Positions 17,155 through 26,146 of a stretch of 51,683 nucleotides of DNA are shown here, in pieces. Origin of the DNA: Pseudomonadota bacterium (GTDB lineage: Bacteria > Pseudomonadota > Gammaproteobacteria > Burkholderiales > Burkholderiaceae). The position numbers were made by a program, and so were the translations under genes. The stretch's first letter is position 1. The number at the start of each line of letters is the position of its first letter. The stretch spans positions 1-51,683 of the forward strand of contig JAJXUC010000007.1 of assembly GCA_021783435.1 (NCBI GenBank), written 5' to 3'. A model generated the notes under the pieces. That model searched no databases. It had not been told where the DNA came from and saw only the letters and a list, made by a program, of their open reading frames with translations.

Positions 17155-17967
17155 TCACTGCACCCGGCGCAGCGTCGGCAGGGCTTGCGCGGCGGCAAAC
17201 GCGATACCGGCCTGCTCCAGCATCCACGCCTCGATGCGCTCATGGTGAACCCGCAGCAAGTCGAGTGGGCGCACCTTGTAATGCCGCTCTGCCGTGGCGC
17301 TGGGTTTGTGGCCCATGATTTGCGCCACCGGCCCGGCGGGAATCTCCAGCCATTCCGTGAGCGTGGAGAAACTGCGGCGCAGGCCGTGCAGCGTCAAATC
17401 GTCCAGCCCAGCGGCTTTGCAGGCGTTGGTATGCGGCGCTTGCGGCCTCGATAGTTGCCCGCTGGCACTGGTGGCGCTGGAAAACACCCAGGCATTGCGG
17501 CGCGGCAGGCAGGCCAGCAGGTGCGCCACATAGGGCGTCAGTGGAATCATGCGCTCGCCTTCCACCTTGTCCCGAATCGTGATGCTTTTCCATTGCGTGT
17601 TCATGTCCTCCCAGCGCAGGGATAGCACCTCACCAGGGCGGGCACCTGTCAACAGCATGATTTGCAGCGCGGCGGCGATGGCCGGGTTTTGAATCTGGCG
17701 CACATGGGCGAACCAGGCGGGCAATTGTTCCCGCGTCAGCACGTCCGATTTCGTGCCGGGCTTGCCCAGGGCTTCGCGGGTGCGGCGCGTCTTGGCCGGG
17801 TTCGGCGTCTGCACGATGTCTGCATATTGCGGATGCTCTGCGCACCACGTCAGGAAGGCGCGCAGCAGTCGCCATGCCAGCCGTGCCGATGTGGGGCGCG
17901 TCTGGCCTTCACGGGCGGCCCATGCCTCGATTGCGGCGGCGTCCAACTGCGCCAGCGGCAAGGGCAT
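17155..17967 (-). CDS. tyrosine recombinase/integrase, N-terminally truncated
   Basis: 270 residues containing the core-binding region and a complete catalytic domain: T-G-A-R-P-G-E-V-L-S-L-R-W (first catalytic Arg), L-T-L-H-G-L-R-R-S-F (His-x-x-Arg) and M-G-H-K-P-S-A-T-A-E-R-H-Y (His and nucleophilic Tyr). Phage/island integrases of this type are about 400 residues with an N-terminal arm-binding domain; here an in-frame TGA lies 12 codons before the ATG and the codons between them still read as integrase, so the N-terminus has been lost. It probably integrated the element at tRNA-Lys but is unlikely to work now. Confidence 0.88.
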   Translation of the reverse strand: MPLPLAQLDAAAIEAWAAREGQTRPTSARLAWRLLRAFLTWCAEHPQYADIVQTPNPAKTRRTREALGKPGTKSDVLTREQLPAWFAHVRQIQNPAIAAALQIMLLTGARPGEVLSLRWEDMNTQWKSITIRDKVEGERMIPLTPYVAHLLACLPRRNAWVFSSATSASGQLSRPQAPHTNACKAAGLDDLTLHGLRRSFSTLTEWLEIPAGPVAQIMGHKPSATAERHYKVRPLDLLRVHHERIEAWMLEQAGIAFAAAQALPTLRRVQ

Positions 17968-18015
17968 GAACCCGGCCAGCGGCGCGGCGGCTTTGACACC
18001 GCCTCAGTAGCCTCG

Positions 18016-18046
18016 GCCCGTGGCTGCATGGTCTGCATCCACGGGC
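18016..18046 (-). terminator. hairpin between the yidB-like gene and the recombinase
   Basis: GCCCGTGG and CCACGGGC form an 8-bp stem with a TGCA...TGCA inner pairing. It lies 41 bases beyond the stop of the yidB-like gene in its direction. No T-run follows, so the terminator role is tentative. Confidence 0.4.
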
Positions 18047-18087
18047 TTCTGCTTTCGCCGGGACTCCAGGAACAGCGGCACGAAACC

Positions 18088-18489
18088 TCAGCCGAACAGC
18101 TTGCCCTTGAGCATGCCAAGACCCTGCGACAACAAATCGCCCTCTGGAATTTGGCCGCTTGGCGTGAGTTTGTCCACCAACTGCGGCAGCACTTCCGATA
18201 GGCCCGAAGCGGCCTGTGCTGGATCGATACCGGCCTTGGCGGCAAGTTGCTTGACCGCATCGCTCCCCAGAACTTGCTGGATCTGATCAGCGGAGACAGG
18301 CTGGTTCTGGCCAGTGCCAATCCACGACTGCACAACATCACCCAGCCCGCCGCTCTGGAATTTCTCGGCCAACCCAGCCAAGCCCCCAGGCTGGTTCTGA
18401 ATCAGGCTCATCGCAGCACTCAAGATGGAGTTCGGGCTGGTTCCAGAGCCACCAGTCAGAGCAGACAGCGCATCGTCGAATAGACCCAT
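18088..18489 (-). CDS. YidB-like DUF937 family protein
   Basis: 133 residues starting M-G-L-F-D-D-A-L-S-A-L, then a Gly/Gln-rich segment (G-G-L-A-G-L-A-E-K-F-Q-S-G-G-L-G-D-V-V-Q-S-W-I-G) and Q-I-Q-Q-V-L-G-S-D-A-V-K-Q-L-A-A-K-A-G-I near residues 69-88, the characteristic DUF937/YidB layout. The function of the family is unknown; members are small soluble proteins. It is monocistronic here, between the recombinase remnant and tRNA-Lys(CUU), and probably belongs to the ancestral chromosome rather than to the element. Confidence 0.85.
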   Translation of the reverse strand: MGLFDDALSALTGGSGTSPNSILSAAMSLIQNQPGGLAGLAEKFQSGGLGDVVQSWIGTGQNQPVSADQIQQVLGSDAVKQLAAKAGIDPAQAASGLSEVLPQLVDKLTPSGQIPEGDLLSQGLGMLKGKLFG

Positions 18490-18588
18490 TTTCCAGTCCT
18501 CCTCAAGTTGACCAACGAGTGTCCAGAATAGCCGACCCCCTGTTTTTCAACCACCATTGTCAACAGCACATGATCAGCCATTGCTAGG

Positions 18589-18628
18589 GCCTCGTCTTTT
18601 GTCAGGATGATCTGGCAAAAGACGAGGC
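18589..18628. repeat. 16-bp inverted repeat upstream of tRNA-Lys(CUU)
   Basis: GCCTCGTCTTTTGTCA is complementary to TGGCAAAAGACGAGGC apart from one T-G pair, with an 8-base loop. It lies between the start of the yidB-like gene and the tRNA and has no T-run on either strand. Possible roles are a regulator site, a transcription barrier or a leftover end of a mobile element. Confidence 0.7.
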
Positions 18629-18654
18629 GAAATACGCTATGCTGTTTGGTTTTC

Positions 18655-18730
18655 GGGGGTATAGCTCAGTTGGTAGAGCAGCTGACTCTTAATCAGTAGG
18701 TCCTGGGTTCGAGTCCCTGTGCCCCCACCA
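18655..18730 (+). tRNA. tRNA-Lys (anticodon CUU)
   Basis: 76 bases with encoded CCA. The acceptor GGGGGTA pairs with TGCCCCC (one T-G), the D-arm is TAGCTCAGTTGGTAGAGCA, the anticodon loop is CTCTTAA and the T-arm GTTCGAGTC. It is the second tRNA-Lys in 4.4 kb and lies beyond the other side of the element remnant. Confidence 0.97.
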
Positions 18731-18851
18731 CATTTTTGCCGGTAAAGGCCGCGTGCGCTTGAGCAATCAACGTCATGCGGCCTTTTGTTTCGTGGGCGTT
18801 GGTTTTGTTGACTTACAGTTCATGGCATTCAGCACTTTGAAAGGCTTGTCC

Positions 18852-19871
18852 ATGTCTGCAACCATCCTCGTCACCGGCGGCGCCGGCTACATCGGCTCGC
18901 ACACATGCGTCGCGCTGATCAAAGCTGGCTACAAGCCTCTGGCCTATGACAACCTGTGCAACAGCAGCGCGGAATCCCTGGCCAGGGTGGAACGCATCAC
19001 CGGGGTCAGGCCTGACTTCATCCAGGCTGATATCCGTGATGCCTCGGCGTTGGACAGCGCTTTCAACGCGCATGACGTTCAGGCTGTCATCCATTTCGCC
19101 GGGCTGAAGGCGGTAGGCGAATCGGTGGACAAGCCGCTGAGCTACTACGACAACAACGTGGGCGGGACGGTCGCGTTGCTGCAGGCCATGCAACGCACGG
19201 GGCTGAGGACCATCATCTTCTCGTCTTCCGCGACGGTGTACGGGGACCCGGCCTCGGTGCCCATCCGTGAAGACTTTCCACTCAGCGCGACCAATGCCTA
19301 CGGGCGCAGCAAGCTGATGATCGAGGAGATTCTGGGCGACCTGCATCGCGCCGAGCCGCAGTGGCACATCGCCCGGCTGCGCTATTTCAACCCTGTGGGG
19401 GCTCATGAAAGCGGACTCATTGGCGAAGACCCCCTCGGCATTCCCAACAACCTCATGCCCTATGTCACGCAAGTGGCGGTGGGCAGCTTGCCTCGACTGC
19501 GGATCTTCGGCGGCGACTGGCCGACGGTCGACGGCACCGGAGTGCGCGACTACATCCATGTGATGGATTTGGCCGAGGGCCATGTGGCGGCACTGCGACA
19601 TGTGCTCGCGCACGATGGCATGTTCACTGTGAACCTGGGCACAGGCCGAGGCTACTCGGTGTTGCAGATGGTTCAGGCTTTCGGCCGCAGTATCGGCCGC
19701 GAACTGCCGTACGACATCGTCGCACGACGGCCCGGCGACATCGCCGAATGCTGGGCCGACCCGACCGCCGCTGAACGTTTGCTGGGTTGGAAAACCAAGC
19801 GAGGGTTGGACGCCATCTGTGCCGACGCCTGGCGCTGGCAACAGGGCAACCCGCAGGGCTACGGCGGCTGA
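18852..19871 (+). CDS. galE: UDP-glucose 4-epimerase
   Basis: 339-residue short-chain dehydrogenase-type epimerase that interconverts UDP-glucose and UDP-galactose. The NAD-binding G-G-A-G-Y-I-G-S-H is at residues 9-17; S-S-S-A-T-V-Y-G-D-P, the catalytic Y-G-R-S-K (Tyr-x-x-x-Lys), R-Y-F-N-P-V-G-A-H and G-T-G-V-R-D-Y-I-H-V-M-D-L-A are typical. The frame is open from 18753, but ATG 18852 places the Rossmann strand correctly. It probably feeds surface polysaccharide synthesis, as does the glycosyltransferase pair further upstream. Confidence 0.96.
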   Translation: MSATILVTGGAGYIGSHTCVALIKAGYKPLAYDNLCNSSAESLARVERITGVRPDFIQADIRDASALDSAFNAHDVQAVIHFAGLKAVGESVDKPLSYYDNNVGGTVALLQAMQRTGLRTIIFSSSATVYGDPASVPIREDFPLSATNAYGRSKLMIEEILGDLHRAEPQWHIARLRYFNPVGAHESGLIGEDPLGIPNNLMPYVTQVAVGSLPRLRIFGGDWPTVDGTGVRDYIHVMDLAEGHVAALRHVLAHDGMFTVNLGTGRGYSVLQMVQAFGRSIGRELPYDIVARRPGDIAECWADPTAAERLLGWKTKRGLDAICADAWRWQQGNPQGYGG

Positions 19872-19992
19872 ATGCCCTGCGGCCGCATGACCGAGCAGCC
19901 GTCATCTCCAACCAACCCACCGAGCTGGCCGCGTTCGGGCCACACTGCACAAGGTCGCGTATTCGCCTGAACTTGTTCAGTGTGACCTCCGT

Positions 19993-21246
19993 TCATGCCC
20001 CGGCGGAATACACCGGATGGGCATCTGCCAGGGCCTTGACTGCTGCCTGCACGCGCGTCATGCGTGCTGCGTCTTGCGGCGCGTCCAGGATGTCGGCGAT
20101 GAGATGAGCGGTCTGCACCACTTGTGCCGCGCCAAAACCGCGTGTGGTCATGGCCGGTGTGCCGACGCGAATGCCGGAGGTGATCATGGGTTTTTGCGGA
20201 TCGTTCGGGATGGCGTTCTTGTTCACCGTGATGTGGGCCTGGCCGAGCAAGGCCTCGGCTTCCTTGCCGGTGATCCCCTTGGCGCGCAGGTCCACCAGGA
20301 TCAGGTGACTTTCGGTGCGACCCGAGACAATGCGCAGGCCACGTTGCTGCAGCGCCAGCGCCATGGCTTGCGCGTTGGCGAGAACCTGCTGCTGATAGGT
20401 CTTGAACGCGGGAGCCAGCGCCTCTTTGAACGCCACGGCCTTGGCCGCAATCACATGCATCAGCGGTCCGCCCTGCAGGCCCGGGAAGATGGCCGAGTTG
20501 ATCGCTTTCTCATGCTCGGCCTTCATCAGGATGATGCCCCCGCGCGGCCCGCGCAAGGTCTTGTGCGTGGTGGAGGTGACGACGTCGGCATGCGGTACGG
20601 GGTTGGGGTAGATGCCTGCGGCGATGAGGCCGGCGTAATGCGCCATGTCCACCATGAAAATGGCGCCCACGTCCTTGGCCACCTTGGCGAAGCGGGCGAA
20701 GTCGATGCGCAGGCTGTAGGCAGAAGCACCGGCGATGATGAGCTTGGGCTTGTGTTCGTGTGCCAGCGCTTCCATACGGTCGTAGTCGATCTCTTCCTGC
20801 GCGTTGAGTCCGTAGGGCACGATCTTGAACCACTTGCCGCTCATGTTCAGCGCCATGCCGTGGGTGAGGTGGCCGCCTTCGGCCAGGCTCATGCCCATGA
20901 TCGTGTCGCCGGGCTTGAGGAACGCGAGAAACACGGCCTCGTTGGCGGAGGCGCCGCAATGCGGCTGCACATTGGCGGCCTCGGCACCGAACAGTTGCTT
21001 GACGCGGTCGATGGCGAGCGCCTCGGCGACATCGACGAATTCGCAACCGCCGTAGTAGCGACGGCCGGGATAGCCCTCGGCATATTTGTTGGTGAGTTGC
21101 GTGCCCTGCGCCTGCATGACTGCGGGCGAGGCGTAATTTTCGGAGGCGATGAGTTCCAGATGTTCGTGCTGACGCTGGTTCTCGTTCTGGACCGCCGTCC
21201 AGACTTCAGGATCGGCTTGCGCGATGGTGATGTTGCGGTCAAACAT
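19993..21246 (-). CDS. glyA: serine hydroxymethyltransferase
   Basis: 417 residues, the standard length. Converts serine and tetrahydrofolate to glycine and methylene-THF with PLP. The N-terminus has [15 protein letters not shown]; the PLP lysine is in [28 protein letters not shown] and G-G-H-L-T-H-G are conserved. It is convergent with galE (121-base gap). Confidence 0.98.
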   Translation of the reverse strand: MFDRNITIAQADPEVWTAVQNENQRQHEHLELIASENYASPAVMQAQGTQLTNKYAEGYPGRRYYGGCEFVDVAEALAIDRVKQLFGAEAANVQPHCGASANEAVFLAFLKPGDTIMGMSLAEGGHLTHGMALNMSGKWFKIVPYGLNAQEEIDYDRMEALAHEHKPKLIIAGASAYSLRIDFARFAKVAKDVGAIFMVDMAHYAGLIAAGIYPNPVPHADVVTSTTHKTLRGPRGGIILMKAEHEKAINSAIFPGLQGGPLMHVIAAKAVAFKEALAPAFKTYQQQVLANAQAMALALQQRGLRIVSGRTESHLILVDLRAKGITGKEAEALLGQAHITVNKNAIPNDPQKPMITSGIRVGTPAMTTRGFGAAQVVQTAHLIADILDAPQDAARMTRVQAAVKALADAHPVYSAGA

Positions 21247-21579
21247 GAGTGACGTCCTTGCAGGCTGCTGTGAAGTACGCAGGTAGGCCCGTGAGCGGGC
21301 TGGCTTGCGCTAGGGAGCGCCCAGGCGAACGGCAAGATACGCTGCGCTTCCCGATGGTTCGTCCACCTCGACGGGCCGTGGCAGCGCCAGAGCCGCCATG
21401 CCGTCTTATCGCCAGTCGCGCAACGGGAGAAATGGTAGCGCAGGCAAGCTGCGCCACCTGGGCCCGGTCCTGGCTACCCGGCTGCGCCAAGGAAAGGCCG
21501 GGGACCGACGGCAGCAGCCCCGCGGAACCGCCAACAATCCAACCGCGCGCTGCCGGCTGACCAGGGTTCTGCAAACACC
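21247..21579 (-). other. 333-base gap between the transglycosylase gene and glyA
   Basis: No open frame with coding character was found. It must hold the glyA promoter and leader, but I see neither a strong sigma-70 promoter nor a riboswitch fold that I can name. Only short G+C-rich inverted repeats are present. Confidence 0.4.
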
Positions 21580-22431
21580 TCAAGTGCTGCGTTTGGCGGG
21601 TTCGGCCGCCACGATGGCCTGGGCTGTTTGCTCGACCTTGGGCGCTGGCTGGGGCTTGGCTTCGGGCGCGGCAGCCGTCACGGCTGCGTTTGCGGCTGGC
21701 TTGCTGCTGGCGACGATCTGCGCCAGGCGCGCCTGCTCGGCCATCACCTTGGCGGCGTAGCCTCCTTCGGTCGCATCGCTGGTGGCGCCCACATACATGC
21801 GCAGACCAGCCTGCAAAGAACCACCGCGGACGATCGCATCCTTCAGGACCAGGGCGCCGACACGCACATTGGCCAGAGGATCGATGCTGGCACGCGGGCC
21901 GCCGTAAGGGGCGAACTTGTCGCGGTGCACATTGGCCATGACTTGCATCAGGCCCGTGGCGCCGACACTGCTTTGCGCATAGGGGTTGAACGAGGATTCG
22001 ACCGCCATCACCGCCAGAATGAGGGTGGGGTCGAGCTGCTCCTGCTTGCCCACCTGCCACGCGCTGCTCACCAACTCCTGCATGGCCAGCGGGGCAATGC
22101 TGTAGCGGCGCGACAACCAGTTGGCCACGGCCATTTGCGTACGGTTGAGTTGCGGACCTGCGGGCATGGCGACTTCAACCACCGGCTCGGCCGCAGCGGC
22201 TTGCTGGCCCAGGGCCTGCAATTCCTCGACTGCTGCTTTGCGAGCAACCACCCATTGGGTGACGCCCTTTTCCAGCGACAGCACGGTTTGCGGGTGCATA
22301 TAAAGATACGCACCGGCGGCAACCACGAAAAAACCCACCATCATCAGCGTGTGATGGGTCCACTCCAGGACTTCGGCGCCGAAGGTGCGCCAGCTCGGGA
22401 GCTGGGCTTGAACCTGTGAGGCATTCGACAT
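21580..22431 (-). CDS. membrane-anchored SLT-type lytic transglycosylase
   Basis: 283 residues from ATG 22431, chosen because AGGAGAG precedes it closely; 22449 is an alternative. One N-terminal membrane helix (T-L-M-M-V-G-F-F-V-V-A-A-G-A-Y-L-Y) is followed by a periplasmic domain with L-I-L-A-V-M-A-V-E-S-S-F-N-P-Y-A-Q-S, where the Glu is the catalytic acid, and V-G-A-T-G-L-M-Q-V-M, the SLT (goose-lysozyme-like) signature. The C-terminal 50 residues are Ala/Pro/Lys-rich. It cleaves peptidoglycan glycan strands; the specific cell-wall role is unknown. Confidence 0.87.
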   Translation of the reverse strand: MSNASQVQAQLPSWRTFGAEVLEWTHHTLMMVGFFVVAAGAYLYMHPQTVLSLEKGVTQWVVARKAAVEELQALGQQAAAAEPVVEVAMPAGPQLNRTQMAVANWLSRRYSIAPLAMQELVSSAWQVGKQEQLDPTLILAVMAVESSFNPYAQSSVGATGLMQVMANVHRDKFAPYGGPRASIDPLANVRVGALVLKDAIVRGGSLQAGLRMYVGATSDATEGGYAAKVMAEQARLAQIVASSKPAANAAVTAAAPEAKPQPAPKVEQTAQAIVAAEPAKRST

Positions 22432-22664
22432 CTTGCTCTCCTGTGTCAAATCGCATCGGTGTGGCAGGCCATGCTGGGAAGCACGACAGGTTGAACACCA
22501 ATGCTGGGCACAGATCCGGAACGGGCTCTAGGTGGAGCCTCACGCCTAAGATGCATTGGCATCTTTGCCGGCTTGTCTCTTGCCGTTGGCATTTCCGGGA
22601 CGTTTTGTTGGCACGCCGCGCGATGTTGGCGGTCTGTTGTGCGCAATCAAGCTGAATTTTAGGG

Positions 22665-22705
22665 TTTGCTTATTTCTTGTCAATCTATAAAAAGTAGAAA
22701 AATAA
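22665..22705 (+). promoter_or_regulatory. AT-rich promoter region of the ubiD-like gene
   Basis: The last 45 bases before the ATG at 22713 are strikingly A+T-rich against a GC-rich background. Candidates are TTGTCA (22677-22682) with AAATAA after 17 bases, or TATAAA (22686-22691). The exact elements cannot be fixed by eye. The 263-base gap is shared with the divergent transglycosylase gene. Confidence 0.35.
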
Positions 22706-22712
22706 AACTATT

Positions 22713-24263
22713 ATGTCTATTAAATACCGTGACCTTCGGGATTTCCTGGGTCTGTTGCAAACCCAGGGCGAACTGATGGAGGTGGACGAGCCAGTCTCTC
22801 CGCACCTGGACATGACAGCGGTGTGCGACGCCATGCTGCGGCGCGCAGGCCCTGCCCTGCTGTTTCGCCAACCCACGGGTTACACCATGCCGGTGCTCGG
22901 CAACCTGTTCGGCACGCCCAAGCGCGTGGCACTGGGCATGGGGGTGAGCGATGTGGGTGAACTGCGCCGTATCGGCCAGGTGCTGGCGCGGCTCAAGCAG
23001 CCCGAGCCGCCACGCGGCCTGAAGGATGCGGGCGAGTTGCTCCACCTGGCGCGTGCGGTGTGGGACATGCGCCCGCGCGAAATCCGCAAGCCGCCCTGCC
23101 AGCAAGTCGTGCTGGCCGGCACCGAGGTGGACCTGAACACGCTGCCCCTGCAAACTTGCTGGCCAGGCGACGCCGCGCCGCTGCTGACCTGGGGGCTGGT
23201 GGTCACGCGCGGACCGCGCAAGACACGGCAGAACCTGGGCATCTACCGCCAACAGCGCATCGGCCGGCGCCGGCTCATCATGCGCTGGCTGGCGCATCGC
23301 GGCGGTGCGCTCGACTTCCGCGACCATGCCGCCGCTCATCCCGGCCAGCCCTTTCCCATGGCCGTGGCGCTGGGGGCGGACCCAGCCACCATCCTCGGCG
23401 CCGTCACGCCGGTGCCGGATTCGCTGTCGGAATACCAGTTTGCCGGGCTGTTGCGCGGCGGGCGCACCGAGCTTGCGCGCTGCATCGGGCTTGATTTGCA
23501 GGTGCCGGCGCATGCGGAAATCGTGCTTGAAGGGCATATTCCGTCTGCCGCGCCGGGCTATGCCGGCACGAGCGAGACCGGCACCAGACTCAAGGACATT
23601 GGCGGCTACCTGCACGCCCTGGAAGGGCCGTTCGGCGACCATACCGGCTATTACAACGAGCAGGACTGGTTCCCGGTGTTCCAGGTGGATCGCATGACGC
23701 AGCGCGAAGGCGCGATCTACCACTCCACCTACACCGGCAAGCCGCCGGACGAGCCGGCCGTTCTTGGCGTGGCGCTCAACGAGGTGTTCGTGCCTTTGCT
23801 GCAACAGCAGTTCCCTGAAATCACCGACTTCCACCTGCCTCCCGAGGGTTGTTCCTATCGTCTGGCCGTGGTGTCCATCCGCAAACAATATGCCGGCCAC
23901 GCCAAGCGGGTGATGTTCGGGGTGTGGAGTTTCCTGCGCCAGTTCATGTACACCAAGTTCATCATCGTCACCGACGACGACATCGACATTCGCGACTGGC
24001 GCGAGGTGATCTGGGCCATCACCACCCGCATGGACCCGGTGCGCGACACCACGTTGATCGACCAGACGCCCATTGACTACCTGGATTTCGCTTCACCCGA
24101 ATCAGGGCTGGGCGGAAAAATGGGGCTGGACGCCACCCACAAATGGCCGGGCGAGACGCGGCGCGAATGGGGCCGCGCCATCGTGCCCGACGACGGCGCC
24201 ACGGCGCGCGCCGCGGCGCTGGTGAAGCGGCTGTGCGCCGGCGCGGACACGCCGCCGCGTTGA
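22713..24263 (+). CDS. ubiD: UbiD-family prenylated-FMN decarboxylase
   Basis: 516 residues, close to UbiD length. It begins [12 protein letters not shown] and contains [20 protein letters not shown], the catalytic-region E-I-V-L-E-G-H-I-P with [10 protein letters not shown], and [14 protein letters not shown]. The family removes carboxylate from 4-hydroxy-3-polyprenylbenzoate in ubiquinone synthesis, and other members act on aromatic acids. The UbiX flavin prenyltransferase it needs is not adjacent. It is followed after 10 bases by nnr. Confidence 0.92.
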   Translation: MSIKYRDLRDFLGLLQTQGELMEVDEPVSPHLDMTAVCDAMLRRAGPALLFRQPTGYTMPVLGNLFGTPKRVALGMGVSDVGELRRIGQVLARLKQPEPPRGLKDAGELLHLARAVWDMRPREIRKPPCQQVVLAGTEVDLNTLPLQTCWPGDAAPLLTWGLVVTRGPRKTRQNLGIYRQQRIGRRRLIMRWLAHRGGALDFRDHAAAHPGQPFPMAVALGADPATILGAVTPVPDSLSEYQFAGLLRGGRTELARCIGLDLQVPAHAEIVLEGHIPSAAPGYAGTSETGTRLKDIGGYLHALEGPFGDHTGYYNEQDWFPVFQVDRMTQREGAIYHSTYTGKPPDEPAVLGVALNEVFVPLLQQQFPEITDFHLPPEGCSYRLAVVSIRKQYAGHAKRVMFGVWSFLRQFMYTKFIIVTDDDIDIRDWREVIWAITTRMDPVRDTTLIDQTPIDYLDFASPESGLGGKMGLDATHKWPGETRREWGRAIVPDDGATARAAALVKRLCAGADTPPR

Positions 24264-24273
24264 GGTTGACGCC

Positions 24274-25918
24274 ATGCTCAAACGCCTGACCTCGCAGCAT
24301 TCAGAACCGATTTACAGCACGCAGATGCTGCGGGAACTGGAAACTGCAGCCGTGCGCGCACTGCCCGCCCATGCCCTGATGCAGCGCGCGGGAACCGCAG
24401 TGGCGCGACTGGTGCAGGCGCGCTTTCCGCATGCTCGGCGCATCCTCGTACTTGCTGGCGCAGGCAACAACGGCGGCGACGGGCTCGTGGCCGCCACGCA
24501 GCTCCAGCGCGCCGGGCGCAACGTTTACGTGCTGGCCTGCGGCGCGGGCTCGTGGCCGCAGTGGATGGGTCGCCTGCCGCCCGATGCCGCCTGGGCCTGG
24601 GCCTGGGCCTGGGCCTGGGCCTGGGCCTGGGCCTGGGCCTGGGCCTGGGCCTGGGCCTGGGACGCGGCGCAGACGCCATGCGCCGTGCTCGCTCCGGGCG
24701 CCCCGCTGCCCGAGGCCGATCTGTATGTCGATGCGCTGCTGGGCATCGGCCTGGGCGGTCCGGTGCGGGAGCAGACCGCCGCCATCATCGCGCAGCTCAA
24801 CGCCCAAGGCCGCGCGCCGGTGCTCAGCGTGGATCTGCCCTCTGGCCTGGATGCAGACACCGGAGACGTCGCCGGGCCCTGCGTGCGCGCCACGGCCACC
24901 CTCAGCCTGCTCGGGCTCAAGCCGGGCCTGTGCACCGGGCTGGCGGCGGCGCTGTGCGGGCACGTTGTGGAGCGACGACCTCGACCTGCCCACTGACCCG
25001 GCAGCCGCCGGGCCCCGGTGCGAGGCAGGCTGGCTGGGCGCAGACCAAATCCGCCCCTTGCTGCCCGATCTGGAGCGGGCCGCGCACAAGGGACAGCGCG
25101 GCGACGTGGGCGTGATCGGCGGTGCGGCCGGAATGGCGGGCGCCGTGCTGCTCGCCGCCCATGCGGCGGCGCGGCTCGGGGCAGGCCGGGTGTACGCCGG
25201 GCTGCTCGATGCGCGGGCGCCCACAGTGGATTGCGCCGCGCCGGACTTGATGCTGCGTCCGCCCGCCAGCCTGCTGGAGACCCAGAATGCGCACGCCTGC
25301 CTGCTCCTCGGCCCCGGCGGCGGCACGGAGGCCCCCTTCCGCAGCCATCTGGCGCAAGCCCTGACCTTGCCGATTCCCCTGGTGCTCGACGCCGACGCAC
25401 TCAACCTGCTGGCCGATTCTGCCGATGCGGACGCGGCAGCGCCGCTGCAGGCCCTGCTGCGCAAGCGCAAGCAAGCCACGGTACTGACCCCGCACCCGCT
25501 CGAAGCCGCCCGGCTGCTCGGCAGCTCGGCGCGAGCGGTGCAGGCCAACCGGCTGCTGGCCGCCCGCACCCTGGCGCAACGCCATGCCGCCTGGGTGGTT
25601 CTCAAGGGACAGGGCACGGTCATCGCCAGCCCGCAGCAGCAGGTCTGGATCAACCCCACCGGCAACGGCCTGCTGGCCACGGCAGGCAGCGGCGACGTGC
25701 TCGCGGGCGCGATCGCCGCCTTGCTCGCCGTCACGGGCAAGCCGCAGTCCGTGCTCGCCGCCGTGTGGCTGCATGGCTGCGCCGCCGAGCGCTACGCCCG
25801 CTGTCACGGCGCCAGCGGCCTCACCGCAGCCGATCTGCCCCGGTGGATGACTCGCTGCTGGGCGGACCTGGCCACCGCCGACGGTGGCCAGGCGCCTCAA
25901 CCCGCCCTGCTGTCCTGA
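24274..25918 (+). pseudogene. nnr: bifunctional NAD(P)H-hydrate epimerase/dehydratase, frameshifted
   Basis: Repairs hydrated NAD(P)H. The N-terminal YjeF epimerase domain (L-A-G-A-G-N-N-G-G-D-G-L, V-D-A-L-L-G-I-G-L-G-G-P) is in one frame and ends at a TGA at 24994-24996. The C-terminal ADP/ATP-dependent dehydratase domain (G-V-I-G-G-A-A-G-M-A-G-A, V-L-D-A-D-A-L-N-L-L, T-P-H-P-L-E-A-A-R-L-L-G, N-P-T-G-N-G-L-L-A-T-A-G-S-G-D-V-L-A-G) is in the +1 frame. Dropping one G from the GGG at 24958-24960 restores continuous sequence (L-C-G-T-L-W-S-D-D-L-D-L). Both halves are otherwise intact, so this is a single-base lesion, a sequencing error, or two proteins; a TTG at 24965 could start the second half. 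Confidence 0.85.
24589..24660 (+). repeat. hexanucleotide tandem repeat (GCCTGG)12
   Basis: Twelve perfect copies of GCCTGG encode (Ala-Trp)12 in the nnr frame, in the variable loop between the nucleotide-binding loop and V-D-A-L-L-G-I-G. Because the unit is six bases, copy-number changes keep the frame. This is the only long simple repeat noticed in the window. Confidence 0.97.
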
Positions 25919-26121
25919 ATCGCCTGCACCAGCCAGTCAGCCACCGGGCCGCCATCGAGTGCTGGCGACGTGGACGCCGCAGCATGTGCCGTCAAGCCGC
26001 CTTCCCCGGCGGGCTGCGGGTTCAACGCCGAGGCGCCGCCGTCGAGGGCTGCTGTCACCACGGACGGTGGAGCGTGAACGGCCGGGCCTTGCACGCCCTC
26101 GGTTTCGATGAGGATTCTCAT
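25897..26121 (-). CDS. 74-aa peptide, last gene of the subtilase operon
   Basis: ATG 26121 has a strong Shine-Dalgarno (AGGAGAG) and lies 25 bases after the subtilase stop; the 3' end overlaps the convergent nnr by 22 bases. The peptide starts M-R-I-L-I-E-T-E-G-V, is rich in Ala, Gly and Pro, repeats A-L-D-G-G (A-A-L-D-G-G-A-S-A and P-A-L-D-G-G-P-V-A) and ends W-L-V-Q-A-I-Q-D-S-R-A-G. It has no cysteine and no signal peptide. Position, ribosome site and size suggest a substrate, precursor peptide or partner of the protease; I do not recognise a family. Confidence 0.65.
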   Translation of the reverse strand: MRILIETEGVQGPAVHAPPSVVTAALDGGASALNPQPAGEGGLTAHAAASTSPALDGGPVADWLVQAIQDSRAG

Positions 26122-26146
26122 GCTGCTCTCCTGTCATGCGCCGTGT

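Larger units (their letters stand above)
14371..18010. mobile_element. remnant of a tRNA-adjacent integrated element
   Basis: From the 3' end of tRNA-Lys(UUU) to just past the truncated recombinase, all recognisable genes are accessory and on the minus strand: recombinase, toxin/antitoxin chain, hypothetical protein and decayed gene. Housekeeping genes flank both sides. I could not find a second copy of the tRNA 3' end near 18000, and the recombinase has lost its N-terminus, so the distal attachment site has probably been deleted. The left boundary is assumed from the tRNA; the right one is approximate. Confidence 0.6.

Noticed and set aside
24589..24660. CRISPR-like array
   Set aside because: The repeat is a continuous 6-base tandem without spacers. 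No CRISPR array or cas gene was seen in the window.
24955..24996. Programmed frameshift in nnr
   Set aside because: There is no slippery heptamer or clear downstream structure, and the family is normally one continuous frame; a lesion or sequencing error is simpler.
24301..25740. 479-codon minus-strand frame with long Gly-Pro repeat
   Set aside because: It is the complement of nnr; the Gly-Pro run is only the hexamer repeat read backwards.
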